In this document: positions 21,876 to 33,958 of the stretch, one piece after another
How the letters are laid out: the number at the start of each line of letters is the position of its first letter
How positions within the stretch are numbered: the stretch's first letter is position 1
Assembly: GCA_964019165.1 (NCBI GenBank)
Contig: OZ025271.1
Location: 10,115,775 to 10,179,774, forward strand
Length of the DNA stretch: 64,000 bases
Origin: Mastigias papua
Lineage: Eukaryota; Cnidaria; Scyphozoa; Rhizostomeae; Mastigiidae
Direction of reading: 5' to 3'
Made by a program: the position numbers and the translations under genes
Notes under the pieces: generated by a model
What the model was told of the DNA's origin: nothing
The model's input: only the letters and a program-made list of their open reading frames with translations
Databases searched by the model: none

Positions 21876-24854
21876 GGATAATTCATTATCATTGTCATTA
21901 TAGGATAATTCAACAAGATGGCCAAACGACTCAACATTTCGTCATCCAACCAATGCTGGATGAATTATCCGGGGCTTTACACATTGCAATTAAAAATCTT
22001 ATTAGTCAGTAACCTGACATTTTGTAGGTTTCTCAAAGAAAACTTTAGGAATTAATACACGGGGATTCGCAATACGATCGAGATCTCAAGCACTTCTTCC
22101 AAAGAAAAAACAGATGGGGTGTTTATTTGGGATCTACGAGTAGACCCATTGGTAGGCAACATACATTGTAAATTCACATGGACAACTCCCACTGTATTCA
22201 CATATGATGATAAAACAAACCTTACGAGTGCCCCTGTCTTCTTGACAATGGTATTTCTTGGGTGGGCCAAAATACTGTAAAAATTATTTGACTTTGCTGG
22301 CCACTACTGAGGAAGGCACTGGACATACTGGAGACTGTTTTTCATTTTACAAAACACTCCCCTGTGTATGATTTTCCTTGATAGTTCAGCAATGTTTATC
22401 ACTTATGGTATTCTGACGCGTATGTCTGTTCACTAACTTCCGAGAACCTTGACAAGGATAAACATGTGAAAATTCTTCCATTGCTAAATCTAAAGCATAT
22501 CATTCTACGCTATAGCCTATGCAAGTAATTTTGGCAATCCTTTTTGTGGATCAGATCCTTGCCTTTGAGAATACCCAGTTGTACAGTTGAGAATAAGCAA
22601 TTGGCTGGCTGTGTGCACTTAAAGTATGTGCTTCAAGTACTCGGTGCTTCCCTCTCAAATTATAGGATTTAGACAAGGCAAAACGCCAGAGTTATAAAGA
22701 TTAAGACGTAGTTGCACAGAAGGAATGGGCATTTAAGAGCAGTGCCCAGGGAACGATTCCATATCACGCCTCTTAGACTTCAGGACTACCACAGTGTCAC
22801 CAAAGTAGAGAATGAGGAATGTACCCCATTCGTATGCTACAAAGCTCTGTTTCATATCCGTTTTATCCATTTCCTATCAGCACAACGTTGAGGTCCTTTC
22901 TAATTCAGGTCCATAGCAAAAGGGGGGACAAGAGAAATGGTCCTGCTAGAGCTATGTAGTTTGACTCAGTACCCATACATAAATGGTGCATTTAAACACT
23001 TTTCGCATCATTTTCACATTTATCAGAGTTGACACACTTGCAAGCAGATAACGGCCATCACTTACTCCTCGTGATATTCCTGCTGTAGAGAAAGAGGAAT
23101 TTCTCAAATGTCCCTCAGTAAAACAGTCAGAGACTGTGTCGGTGCTTATCTCTCGTAAGAAATGACAATTCCAAAGGAAGAAATAGAAACTAGTATTGTC
23201 TTTTACTTCATGGAAGTCTGAGCGGTGAGAGCTTGGAGCATAATTTCTTCGTCTATTTTGTTGGTTTTTTCTTAGTGGAGAAAAGTGATTGATATTGTAA
23301 AGGTCCGTAGACATCTGACACAGATTGAGGGGTGGGGGGGCATTGTATGAGGTTATCAGATAAAACAGCTACTCAATACACCTCGTAATATAATCTCTGA
23401 AGTCATTGGAGAGCCTCTCCGCCCTGCCCAACCACTGCCTACTTGAATGTTGTTTAGCCAAAGTAGCTTTGCTTCTCATCCATTAAGTAGGGCGCCTTTT
23501 GAGTGTGGAGGCTTCACCCGGAATTTTCAACAAATGTCTTATTCTCAAGTTTGCTGTCATTGTGGATTGTTCGTGGATCCGCAATTGAGTGGAACGAACA
23601 AAGATGGCTTCTCCTACGTCCCAGAAGGACATATTGAGACTTATCATGACTGTCCCCTATGTCACTTAGTAGACTGGTAATCGTGACGGCTAGAGTAGTT
23701 GTACCCCTCTCCCCAAAATGAACATTCGCGTGAACATCAATCAAAGGTGAACCTGGTTTAGATTTCTTTAAGTATGCACAATTCACTGTATTACGCAATT
23801 TTTAATCTGATTTGTTGACAGCTCCTCAGAAAACCGCTTTTTTCAAGTCGCTTTTCCACTTTCTTGAAGTAAAGATTAGTTTTAGTTATGTTCATACGAT
23901 ACAATTTAACCTGAGTTAGATTTAGCTTAAGTTGAACCTGGGTTAGTTTGCGTAGTGTGAACATGGCTTTATACTCCATTGGAGTGGTATTACTGAAACC
24001 AACATACCGTTTTAACAAGTGGGACAGAATTTACCTGGTGAACGAAGACCATACGGGGTGTTATAACTTACACACTCCTGCAAATTTAACAATGTATCGC
24101 TGCTTCTGATTTCATTTTGCATCAAGCACTCCATTTTGTATGCTTTTAACAAAGAGAACTTTCATCTTAACTTTCTTTTAGTGAACAAACAGGAATAGAA
24201 TCTTCCAGCTGGACGAGAAATGCCCCCTGTGTTTCCCTTTTAACTCTCTACATGAATTGGAAGCATAATGAAGTCAGACAAAACTGACAGTACGCCATTC
24301 TTTCAACTTGTGAGCCTATTTGTATGTCAAAAACAGAGATTTCACACAGATTCTCACGCACTGTGTTTGCAACCCCAAAGCTTTGATACTCTCCCAATTT
24401 CAAGTGGTACTGTCTCTAAGCTGTTTAATCAAAATGCCAGCACAGCATCACACATTGACTCTGGATAACAAGGAAATCGCAAACAGTAGCAACAAGTTAT
24501 CTTTTTATCCAGTACATTAACAGTTATGGTCTACATTGCCTTCGTCCTTTATGCCACTTTGAAATACGTCATGTCTTAAGCATGAATCGAATAGTACATT
24601 CTATGATTTTTGTTTGACTGTCAAGTCTAGTACAATCACTTGAACTTGTATGTCCTCTAGCGGTGGAGGAATACACATCTTTCGGGGAATTACAATTCAT
24701 TAACCAATATATACACAATTTCTGATAATTGCATGTATTGTTTGATAACTTAAGCAATATCCCATGTCGTAACTCTGACTTCCATATAAATGGTATGAAG
24801 ACAGAGCAGATGTAACCAGATACCATATAATTACAAAAGATCCCCCTTAAGGTA
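21876..24854. other. No gene recognised; one weak exon candidate
   Basis: About 3 kb with only anonymous short frames. On the minus strand 23066-23149 could be an exon (donor GTAAGTGATG, residues ISTDTVSDCFTEGH and following), but its acceptor is poor and no partner exons were found. The block 23860-23985 has many GTTAG/CTAAG words that give weak inverted repeats. Confidence 0.3.
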
Positions 24855-25277
24855 CCGTAAATCCTCGAATAATCCCATGGAGGCTTATTTGCAAAAATTG
24901 AATTTTTGGGTGGTGGCTTATTCGAGGAGGTGGGTTATTTCGAAGTCTGGCAGTTTCCTCATGTGTTGACATAAAACCGATATAATTTTCTCAATTAAAC
25001 AAATTTCTGAGTTTTTAGTTATAGAAGCTGATATCGTTAGAAGAGTTACAAAGTGCTGAGTCAAGATTTGACAAACATTATAATTTTTCTACTATCACGA
25101 AAGTCACGTTTCTCATTGCTTTTTTGCCTCCATTCAAAGGAAGTATTATGCTTCTCTCGAATAAGCCCCCATGGGGGCTTATTCGAGGGGGGCTTATTTG
25201 CAAAAGTAACTTTTTAAGTGGGGGCTTATTAGACGGGGGACTTATTCAGAGGTGGGGGCTTATTCGAGGATTTACGT
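24855..25277. mobile_element. Mariner-like MITE
   Basis: Terminal inverted repeats CCGTAAATCCTCGAATAA and ACGTAAATCCTCGAATAA (right end, reverse complement), flanked by TA on both sides (24853-24854, 25278-25279). The word GGGGCTTATTCGAGG recurs several times in the right half. No coding capacity. Confidence 0.7.
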
Positions 25278-25653
25278 TATCAAAACTGGAGGGGATTATT
25301 CTAACCAGGGGAAGGGAAAGATGCAATAGTTACTTGTCTACATCTAGAAAATAAACGTTTTCCTTCTCTTCGTAATTCTACTACAAAGTACTAGGCTATT
25401 AAACTAGCATATTGTAGCGCATGATTCTCACGCCTGTTTGAAAATATTTCCTAAATCTTCCAGGACTTCCAGGGCAAATTTTAAAACTTTCTCTGACTTT
25501 TCACACACTTTCAATAGATTTCGCCATACCATCAACAATGAATAGTATCGACAATGTCAGAGTGACAGCAACGAGAGTGCCAGAACGCCATTACCAGGAA
25601 AGCATCCATTTACTTTTCCAGGTTTTCCAGGTTTTCACTAACCTCAACCCTAA
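25278..25653. other. Intergenic with TTTTCCAGG-type repeat
   Basis: Contains repeated CTGACTTTTC and TTTTCCAGG words. Similar text occurs at 26614-26700 and 50160-50240, so this is a dispersed repeat. The piggyBac-like element inserted into it. Confidence 0.45.
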
Positions 25654-26613
25654 CCCTTTACCTCCTGGTGTAGCCATTTGGCAACAAATGAAACAATAGG
25701 CTCTATTTTTGGAAGTATGTTACCAAATGGCAACATTGGGATATAAAGGCTTGTATCTGCACTTGTCTACAATTCCGTGAAATTACATGAAGCTTCCTTG
25801 ACACTACGGGACTTTTAGAGCACGTTTTTCGGAGTAGCCTATGATTGATACAAAGTTGGATTTGGGTGCCCATGTTTGCAGGTAAATTAACCTCTAAAAT
25901 AAATTTTAGCCATAACTTAAAGGTACTCTACAGTAAAGAGTTTATATAGTAGAATCTAACATCCATGTCTGTAGAAATGAAGCTATCAATTTTCTTCAAA
26001 TTTTGTATGGCCAAATCTGATGTTGCCATATGACAACAGTGGGATGTTACGCATCTTAGCAACTTCAACATTTTACCTACATGATGTTCAAGTGAGATGT
26101 ATTTTCTTGGCAAAATTTGAGCCTAAGAGTGCATCATTGGACAACTAACAAGAATTTCTGAATAAAGTGCTTCTACTGTAATTAATCTTATTTTCCCTGT
26201 TTTTCTTTTGTAAGAATGGAGAAGAAGTATAGCATTTCCGAGGCTCTCAAAGTTGTTTTCCTACCTGATGGCAACACGTCTGATTTAGAAGTTGATGCTT
26301 TACTAAGACAAGCAACTGTTTTGTTAAATTCCATGTTAAGGAAGCTGAAAATCTTAAAAACTTTGTAATATATCATAATTTGTCGGAAAGTGTTGATAAA
26401 ATGATGCATATGCTACAAAGAAGCCACTTTTGTAAGAAACTTTTCCTTGATCTTTCCCTCCCATTGTTGCCAAATGGCAACGTTTTCGATTTTCCATGGT
26501 AATGACTATTTCAAATGCTTCTTTCCACAATTTGTAATCACAGCCCATATTCTTCAATATGGCAGGGTGAAAAATTTTTTTTCCACCTATCACATAATTC
26601 AGGAAGTAAAGGG
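25654..26613 (+). mobile_element. Non-autonomous piggyBac-like element
   Basis: The ends are CCCTTTACCTCCTGG on the left and CCCTTTACTTCCTGA as the reverse complement on the right, flanked by CTAA on both sides (25650-25653, 26614-26617). CCCTTT ends and a 4-bp T/C-TAA target fit the piggyBac superfamily. The motif TTGCCAWWTGGCAA or half of it occurs at about 25675, 25727, 26030 and 26463. A transposase N-terminal remnant lies at 26216-26368. Confidence 0.65.
26216..26368 (+). pseudogene. piggyBac-like transposase N-terminal remnant
   Basis: A 50-codon frame starting MEKKYSISEALKVVF with GNTSDLEVD after it, resembling the acidic N-terminus of piggyBac-derived transposases (a Y-S-V-EAL-type start followed by a D/S-rich stretch). 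It then runs into non-matching sequence and a stop. The catalytic domain is missing. The family call rests mainly on the element's ends. Confidence 0.4.
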
Positions 26614-26784
26614 CTAAATTTCCTGACATTTTCAGGTTTTTCATTACTTCAAACCCTTATTCCCTGACTTATTCCCTGACCTTATTCCAGATTATCCAAG
26701 CTTTTCAAACTCCTGATAACCATGCATATAAACACTGAGCTCAATGGTTATACTCCTGCAAAACAGTACTTTGCTGCCAGTATA

Positions 26785-26984
26785 NNNNNNNNNNNNNNNN
26801 NNNNNNNNNNNNNNNNNNNNNNNNNNNNNNNNNNNNNNNNNNNNNNNNNNNNNNNNNNNNNNNNNNNNNNNNNNNNNNNNNNNNNNNNNNNNNNNNNNNN
26901 NNNNNNNNNNNNNNNNNNNNNNNNNNNNNNNNNNNNNNNNNNNNNNNNNNNNNNNNNNNNNNNNNNNNNNNNNNNNNNNNNNNN
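26785..26984. other. Assembly gap (200 N)
   Basis: Exactly 200 Ns. The Penelope-like copy on its right side is cut by it, so the gap probably holds more of that element. Confidence 1.
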
Positions 26985-27219
26985 ACCTCGTTTGTGTAAA
27001 AACTCTAATTCTAAAGTGAAAAGTGATTCGGCCATAGGACAACATCTTATTAAAAATCCAGGATGTGCCAAAACATATACAGACGATAATGTTCGGATCA
27101 TTGAGCAAGCGAGATCGTCCTTTCATTTACATGTTTTGGAATCAGTTTACACTAAGACTCAAAACCCAGTCTTGTGTAAACAAAAAGAGTTCGTTTTTTC
27201 ACTTGGACTCATCAAGTAA
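26985..27219 (+). CDS. Penelope-like GIY-YIG C-terminus (partial)
   Basis: About 77 codons readable after the gap, nearly identical to the last 77 codons of the copy at 1-482 (shared KSDSAIGQHL, RSSFHL, TKTQNPVLCKQKEFVFSLG). The GIY-YIG core itself falls in or before the gap. No damage in the visible part. Confidence 0.8.
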
Positions 27220-27341
27220 ACAATGGTGAATAGGTGCTAATTGGCCAATCATAGGGCCAAATAGACGCATTATTCATAAGATCACGTGCATCCGCATCTA
27301 GCTATATATTTCGGTTCACTTTCGGTCGTTATCCGACGTTT

Positions 27342-27382
27342 CATACTCTGACGAGTGTCGGACGAAAAAAGCTTTCAGTATG
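27342..27382 (+). ncRNA. Hammerhead ribozyme fold in Penelope-like tail (copy 2)
   Basis: CATACT (27342-27347) pairs with AGTATG (27377-27382) as stem I. The core CTGACGA (27348-27354) and GAAA (27364-27367) are both canonical. Stem III is AAA/TTT with a three-base loop, and the predicted cut follows C27376. Stem II is short (GT..AC with an inner GTC/GG part). Compared with copy 1 this core is complete, so it is the better candidate for activity. Confidence 0.7.
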
Positions 27383-27445
27383 CTTAAAGAGTACTCCTGC
27401 TTTTTCGTGCTATAGTGAAGTTCTGTAGTACCAACAGACTTTTCA

Positions 27446-29942
27446 AATATGATATTTGAAAATTTAAATATGTAAAGAATAGATTCAATCTATCAGATTT
27501 AAATCGAAGCCACCAATCTCAGTGACACAAATTCAGCATCATTAATCGCGTGCTTACTTAAATTTTGAATGAGGTATTCCATAATAAGAATCAACAAAAC
27601 ATTATCGAGCACAACTTTAAGTGAATATGGGATAAAAGACTAGAAATGTTGGATGAAGAAAAGAAGACAGTAAACATTTAATGTTGAGGGATAGTGACAT
27701 AAATCAACACATAAATGCAATGTCATGAGACTATAAAAATGTCAACACTCCTTTACATGAAAGCATATAAAACACATACTCTGCATAAGATAAATTATGA
27801 TACATCTAACGACATATGTGTTGAATATATCAATATTAAAACCATTCAAAGCGACGATACCAAGGTCTCTAAACTCCTGTTATTCTATGAGCCTATCATG
27901 AAACATCTTGTAGACAACAACTCCTTCAATACCTCTTGCATAGAATCATATTCTTACAAGCATTTATACTTATCAACCCATTTCCAACTAACCAAAAGAC
28001 AAGTACTGAACGGCATTTGGTTTTTGACTTTTCTCTTTTCTCAAGGATTTCACATAGACAATTATCACTTAGTTTTGAACTGGTAAAATTATAAGCCTAA
28101 GCCAGAACCATCGTGCCCATTCATATTCCACCCTAAAATTTGCTATGTCCCTTTGTATGATGATCATAGCCTTTTGACTACAACAATCATGAAAGACACA
28201 TAAACAAGCCTCATTTCCAACTCTTGGGTCTTGCCCCAGAATTTCATACTCAATCTGTGAACTTGAGATTAGATGAACCTGAGTTCCCAATTGTAGTATT
28301 GTGACGTCATGTAGCTAATCGCCAATAATTTATTAAGGAGGGAGGGTGGCCTCAGCTCCATCAAAGTAATGAACCATTACAAGGGAATGAATGCTATAAC
28401 AATTTATGTTCCTACATTATACTATACATCCTAGATGACCAATATTTAATGTGAGTTACTTCAGGTCTATAAATATGAAACAATTATTGCATTCAAAAAA
28501 CAATCTCAAATCTAACAAGATATGCCCTACTGGGCATAAACCAGTAACTGTTTTTAAACAACTGATGCCCTTCAAAAGGAACATTGTAAAAATCGCTTAT
28601 TTCTGGCATTCGATATATCTTCTATGACAAACCTGGAATACAAATAGAGGAATAAAGATGAATTAAATAAGTTGCAAATTGTAAAAGAAATGACTTGTAG
28701 ACATATTCAAGTTAACTAGAAAGATAAAATAAAGATAAAATGAGCTTTATACGTTAATATACAAATATGAACGAAGTATGAATTGTTGATTCGTACAACT
28801 CTTGCAAGCATATTATAAAAAAGTTATAAAGTTCCATATTAGTGAAAAATGTTACATATGGATAAGATCCTGTGTTTGTATCTAATCATTTGATGTTGAC
28901 ATCTAGCTGGTGGTATTCGTACAGTTCAGGAAAACAAGTTCATAAACAAAACTTAGTACACTCTAAGCAGAAGCTAATATACTTCATTATTGCGGACGTA
29001 ATCAGGTGGAACATTATAGCATATAGTTATAGACTGTTAGTGTCATATTTCACATCGCCGCTTTGATGAAGTCAATGTTAACGTCCAATCAAGGCCATGC
29101 TGTAATATTCTTAAGTGAAAGAGCAAACAGGAAGGCTACTTAATACACAACAAACCTTTGGTCGCCTCTAAGTACTTTGTGAAACAGATATATTTGAAAC
29201 TGATGTTGAAATACCAGTGGTAAACTAAAAGGAAACAAGAAGAAATATCGAGAATGCAATAGGAAAAAAGGTTCCAGCAACAAATCACCACTTGACAAGA
29301 AATATTGTAGCAGAGTGTGGCTCGCATACTCTCTGGTGCCTAATAGAAGGGGGGCTGGAAAAATCCGCAATACCTAATTAGCGGAGGAATTGGAGTAATC
29401 GGGGGAAAGGGGGTTGGAAAATTCTCTTAAATTTGGTAGACTGGATATGTGATGGAAATTGTTGAACGGTACAACTTTTTCTGTAACTAATAATGGAAAC
29501 AAAGAGAATATAGGGCAACGACAAATGAAAATCAAAGTCAGTCATAAAAGTTCACTTGACTATAGATGTGGGGTTGGAATAATAATTTCATTGCTTGGAA
29601 ATGTGGAAAAGTTATTTAGCGGTGGGGATGCCTATTATATTTACACACCAAATAGTGCACCTTATATGATACGTGGAAGAAGATGATTGAATGAGCCGCA
29701 CATTGACAGGGAAATGGAATGAATCAAATGAAATAAACAGAGAAGGGAAACCATCAACAACCTGTAAATCAGATGCCATTCAAAGTGAGGTTGTAACTGT
29801 TTAAAATTATATCGTATTAACACATACTTTTGATTGAGACCGAGGCTTTTGTTTAGGTATTCGAACCGGTATTAAAGAATTTCCGGACACCTAAAGTGGG
29901 ACAGAGGAATTAATGAATGAGAATAACAAATGCTACTAATAA
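27446..29942. other. No confident gene
   Basis: AT-rich, with an anonymous 123-codon frame at 27715-28086 (+). Near 29335-29420 a degenerate G-rich dispersed repeat is present. A minus-strand acceptor before 28632 followed by 11 codons and a stop (28597) could be an alternative last exon of the gene whose small exons lie at 29943-32822. Confidence 0.35.
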
Positions 29943-30164
29943 CTATATGTCATTTAAGTGACAAGAAAACGCTTTTGTTGGAGCATCTTTCAATTTAATT
30001 TTTGCCAAGCGGTTACTATTGGCATCGACCTTCTCTGATGAAGTGGTGTTGCTGAAATGGTGAATATATGTACTTGCCTTCCATTGATGCAAAAGAATCT
30101 GATGAAAATTTGAAGCAAGTTCATTAGATACCTTGTAGCTCCCAGAATGGTTGCCAGAGACCAC
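29943..30164 (-). CDS. Candidate terminal exon of the NLR-type gene
   Basis: The acceptor is strong: a pyrimidine run of about 60 bases, then ATCACAAACAG before 30164. The frame starts phase 0 with VVSGNHSGSYK and runs to a stop at 29943 (74 codons, Ser/Asn/Lys-rich, no known domain). An internal donor at 30130 (AAG then GTATCT) would instead end the exon after 11 codons (30132-30164) and lead to 28632. It is the last of a row of minus-strand phase-0 exons. Confidence 0.45.
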   Translation of the reverse strand: MVSGNHSGSYKVSNELASNFHQILLHQWKASTYIHHFSNTTSSEKVDANSNRLAKIKLKDAPTKAFSCHLNDI

Positions 30165-30466
30165 CTGTTTGTGATAGGGATAAGAATGAAAAAGAGAAGG
30201 AAAGGGGAGATTAAAGAAGAGGAAGAAGATAGATAGAACATCGAAAGAATACAGTGATCAAAAGTGCAAGTGGAGGGGCAAAGTGAGTTTTGAGTGGAAG
30301 TGGAACACATTTTGAAAAAATGACTCCAGAACACAAAAAGGAATCAAAAAATGCATTTCTATACGATATGCCATATGCCTGCGGAAGCAAATAACATTTA
30401 AATGACCAATCATCGGTGGCAATTAGTAGATTAGCAATTAATGTAAAAGTATGACATTCAACGTAC

Positions 30467-30544
30467 CTGTCCCGGAAGTAGTCCTTGTCGAGAACTAGGT
30501 ATCTTTCCTAGAATCCGGACTGGTAATAGCGATTTTCTAGCTGC
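30467..30544 (-). CDS. Small phase-0 exon (26 codons)
   Basis: Acceptor TTTTTTCCTTTTAG, donor CAG then GTACGT. It encodes AARKSLLPVRILGKIPSSRQ and six further residues, with no stop in the phase-0 frame. Basic and Ser/Pro-rich, no domain. Confidence 0.5.
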
Positions 30545-30875
30545 CTAAAAGGAAAAAACCAAAAATATTGATAAACATGAGTGAACATAGTCAACAAACA
30601 TATTGGAAGTCATCGAAAGGAGAGTAACATGTATTCAATAAACATAATTGCAAAGATTTCATATTTTAAATTATCTTCAATTTATCTTTAACCCACAAAT
30701 CATTGCTGCTGTCAAAAAAGAAATTTGTCACATTAAGTGATTTTAATTTATAAAGACATAGCTAGAATCTTATGAGAGTTGAATACAGATAAGGTAACTC
30801 TATGTAGTAATATGAGACGCAACAATCCATAAGACTGAGAGCAATAGTAAATTTAAAAGCACCATTAAACCATAC

Positions 30876-30917
30876 CATTGATGAAGGACAAGCACTTTTG
30901 CTTGTGAATGTAAGATT
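30876..30917 (-). CDS. Small phase-0 exon (14 codons)
   Basis: Acceptor TTTTCTTTTCATAG, donor ATG then GTATGG. It encodes NLTFTSKSACPSSM. Length divisible by three, as in its neighbours. Confidence 0.45.
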
Positions 30918-31453
30918 CTATGAAAAGAAAACAATAAGAACATTTAATAAATATGTACATGTTTGTAATCAACAATTACTTATTAAATGTAACAAATAAA
31001 CAAAATATGTTTTACTATAATGCTGATGTTGATACCCGGAATATCATTGTCATCATATAGTGGCATGCACAAGTCATTATCAGGAACCTAGAACAACGCA
31101 TGCAATGGGTAGTTGTGCATATGGAGAGACATAGACCCAAACACACATTAAGTACACAACTATTGAGCCATGGCACACCTATGTGGAACACGGATTAAAC
31201 GAACGATCCCTTTAGTACCAACTACTACCAAGTGTCATATCAAAAGTGGGGACAACAGTATGTCACACTTGCATTCATAAATCACTGTACCATTTTATGC
31301 TGATGATAATGGTGATGATGATAAAGAAATCTTCTATGATTCATACTCTGGACAATGTGAATATTTGGAAAATATTGGTAACCTAATATATCAACCTGAT
31401 GTAACTACATCATGTTCGAAAACCACATGTTACAAACACTGAAACAAACTCAC

Positions 31454-31513
31454 TGTTGACACTTGAGAAGATGGCTTTCCTGCAGATAGAAGAGAACTAG
31501 AAGTTGGAGAAGG
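31454..31513 (-). CDS. Small phase-0 exon (20 codons)
   Basis: Acceptor TTTGTTTCACTTTTAG, donor ACA then GTGAGT. It encodes PSPTSSSLLSAGKPSSQVST: Ser/Pro/Thr-rich, low complexity. Confidence 0.5.
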
Positions 31514-31992
31514 CTAAAAGTGAAACAAAGAAAAAATTATAAATCAAAAGATTGCACGAAATAAATCATTAAATATTCATCAATCCTATTGGTCAAGCAA
31601 TTGTGCTTCCAAGTGACGCACTTATGACCCAAAATTGGCGTCATACTATGTGAGGAGAATATGAATATGGGCAAGTTGTCCAGAGAAACAAGGGGCATAT
31701 TGCCTCAGGCACTAATCTGCAGGGGTCCAACCTTGTGAAATATCTATTGGAACAATCTTCCATTCTAATAATAGCGTTACTGGGGGCCTAATCGATTAAT
31801 TCCCCTAGGGCCCTACGATTGGTCATCAGCAACTTAATATAACAACACTATGAAATCTCTGTCAAATTAGACGTAGTTCTCCAAAGTCATTCATAATCAT
31901 GTGATCAAACTGTACAAAAAACATTTGAGAACCTTCCAAAGATTGCTACGCAAATTCAATACTATTTAGAAAGTTACGTCATCTCAACTTAC

Positions 31993-32055
31993 TGGATATT
32001 GGGAAGGTGATCTTACGTCATGGGATGCAGCTCCAGATGACTGTGAATGATGCGG
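31993..32055 (-). CDS. Small phase-0 exon (21 codons)
   Basis: Acceptor CTTTTCTCTTATAG, donor CCA then GTAAGT: both near consensus. It encodes PHHSQSSGAASHDVRSPSQ and two further residues. Confidence 0.55.
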
Positions 32056-32768
32056 CTATAAGAGAAAAGAACAAAGTTTTGCATAACAAAACTACGTCAC
32101 AACGAGCACCAATGATTGCTTATCAGTTTTTTTACCTTATCATATATGACATATGCAGTTCCCCTCATCTCATCAAAGAGCCATCTTATGCACATTCTCA
32201 GTTAAAAAGTAACTAAAATAAATAAATTACATGCAATAATAAAAAACACAGACAATCTCAATTCCTGAAGAGGCTACAATTCGTCATCGCAGATGATACA
32301 GTTCAATTGGTTTGGCAAAACATCACTACACAACAAAAGCAACATTAATTTAAAGAGACCATGTAACTAAATCACAACGCTACATAGGACAGAATGATCG
32401 GCAGTACTATAACTACCTGGCTTGAGAGATTTCATGGGAACAACGTTGGACATCTATAATGACACATGAATTTGGAATAAAAATCAAAAAAGGGCTAACA
32501 GCTGGCATCACTCCTCCAGTTGCATCCAAAGTGGATCTGCATGTATGGCTCGTTACTATTCACTAAAGCTATAGACATCCTTGGGCCAGATTTCATGGAA
32601 TATTCCATGAAGTAAACACCAAAAAAGGTGCTTTGACAAAGCAATATAAAATGCAAATAAGACAAAAACTTCATTCCATTAGGTGTGTGTATTCAATACA
32701 ATCCTTCAGTCGGTCTAAAGCAATAAGTAATAAACACATAGCATACTAGTTATAATGTCACAACTTAC

Positions 32769-32822
32769 TGTTGATGGTGGAATTTCAATCAATGGAGGAG
32801 ATTTTAAAGATGAGGGTGGTTC
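32769..32822 (-). CDS. Small phase-0 exon (18 codons)
   Basis: Acceptor CTTTCTCCTTAAAAG, donor ACA then GTAAGT. It encodes EPPSSLKSPPLIEIPPST. It is the first of the downstream row that I could find. The NACHT exon 6.8 kb upstream ends in the matching phase 0. Confidence 0.5.
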
Positions 32823-33696
32823 CTTTTAAGGAGAAAGGAGAATCTTTGGATAAAAGCAAGATGAAAGTAATTAATGTGAAACAAAATAAGACAAAGTAAC
32901 ACGAAGATCGACCAAAAATGAGACGTTCTTTCGATCAAATGTGTTCATTCGTTCAAAATTTACAATCTGCAAACAGCGGAAACACTATTGAGACCAGCAA
33001 GTCAAATCAGGTCCGAAGGCAGTGGGGGTAGGGGGTAGGGGGTAGGGTGGGCAGTGCCCCAAAAAGTTCGCTAAGATTCTTGTATTTCAAGATGTTCGAA
33101 ATAGTTGTTTATAGTCTTAAACAAGGTGCAATTCTGCAGCTTAACCTGAGGAAAATACTTTTTACTAGTATATCCCTATAGTTCCATAGCTGTTCCAATA
33201 CAATCCCTTACTCTCAAGTGCCAAGTAATCGAAGAGGCTCTAAAAAACAAGGGGTTGGAAAAAATTCTGAATTTTAAGAAACCGGTGGGGGGTTGGAATT
33301 TGAAAAAGAGCCTAAATGATTATAAAGCGCGGGATAAAACAAAAACATGTTATCATTTTCGCAGGCTGTACTTGCAGCAGCAATTTTCCTGATATTTCTT
33401 AGAAGTAGTATGACAGAAAATACAATCAAAAAAGTCGTTTTGACCATAGTAATTTGACTATGTTTTGATATCAATTGAAACATGTTTCGATACCTATCAA
33501 TTGGCACTTGTTTTTTTATCAAGTGACACTTATTTTCAACGAAACATTCGAATGTTTGACCCTGAACAGTACTAACAAAGACAGAAAATAAAATGAGGAG
33601 CTTGTAAACAACTTCATTTTCTTTAAGATTAATAAACGGTGGGTCCTAATAAGGTCCAGGGGGTCGGAAAACAATCAAAAAATTAATAAGCGGAGT
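32823..33696. other. Intron or intergenic, G-rich repeat
   Basis: Holds a GGGGTAGGGG tract at 33025-33050 and degenerate copies of the GGGGTTGGAAAA-type dispersed repeat (33250-33300, 33640-33690). No gene seen. Confidence 0.4.
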
Positions 33697-33958
33697 GGGC
33701 CTTTCAAAAAGTATGTATGCTCAATATCGTTGGATTTTTGACCCCTCCCCTTTTGTATGCTTTCATACATGGCGCACCGAAGTGGACAAAAATAGTTATG
33801 CCAATATCTATAGTACTTTCTCTATGTTTCACATATGTTCTCTATATTTCACATACTTTTTCTATATTTCACGTACTTTGTCTATATTTCCCATACTTTC
33901 GTAATTTCATAGTACTATCTTTCCCCTCCCTTTAAAGTACTTTATCTGCTGTTCACAA

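Larger units (their letters stand above)
26985..27445 (+). mobile_element. Penelope-like element, 3' end (copy 2)
   Basis: Same family as 1-709: the coding end (to 27219), the AT-rich tail and the hammerhead fold are all colinear, and both copies end with ACAGACTTTTCA (here 27445). The left side is cut by the gap. Confidence 0.85.

Noticed and set aside
23066..23149. Minus-strand exon candidate with strong donor
   Set aside because: The best acceptor leaves only 17 bp and the other acceptor is poor; no neighbouring exons found.
28597..28632. Alternative last exon with 11 codons and a stop
   Set aside because: Good acceptor, but the longer open frame at 29943-30164 explains the 3' end without it; kept only as an alternative.
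30034..30062. CTGATGA..GAAA string resembling a hammerhead core
   Set aside because: No stem I pairing around it and the first stem II pair is not G-C; it also lies in a probable exon.
31036..31087. Possible exon reading VPDNDLCMPLYDDNDIP
   Set aside because: Fair splice sites, but 52 bp breaks the phase-0 chain and brings a stop. A longer version to a weak donor (GTAAAA) would keep phase, so it is left open as an alternative exon.
32417..32453. Possible 37-bp exon starting with ATG
   Set aside because: Acceptor and donor look plausible, but its length shifts the following exon into a stop.
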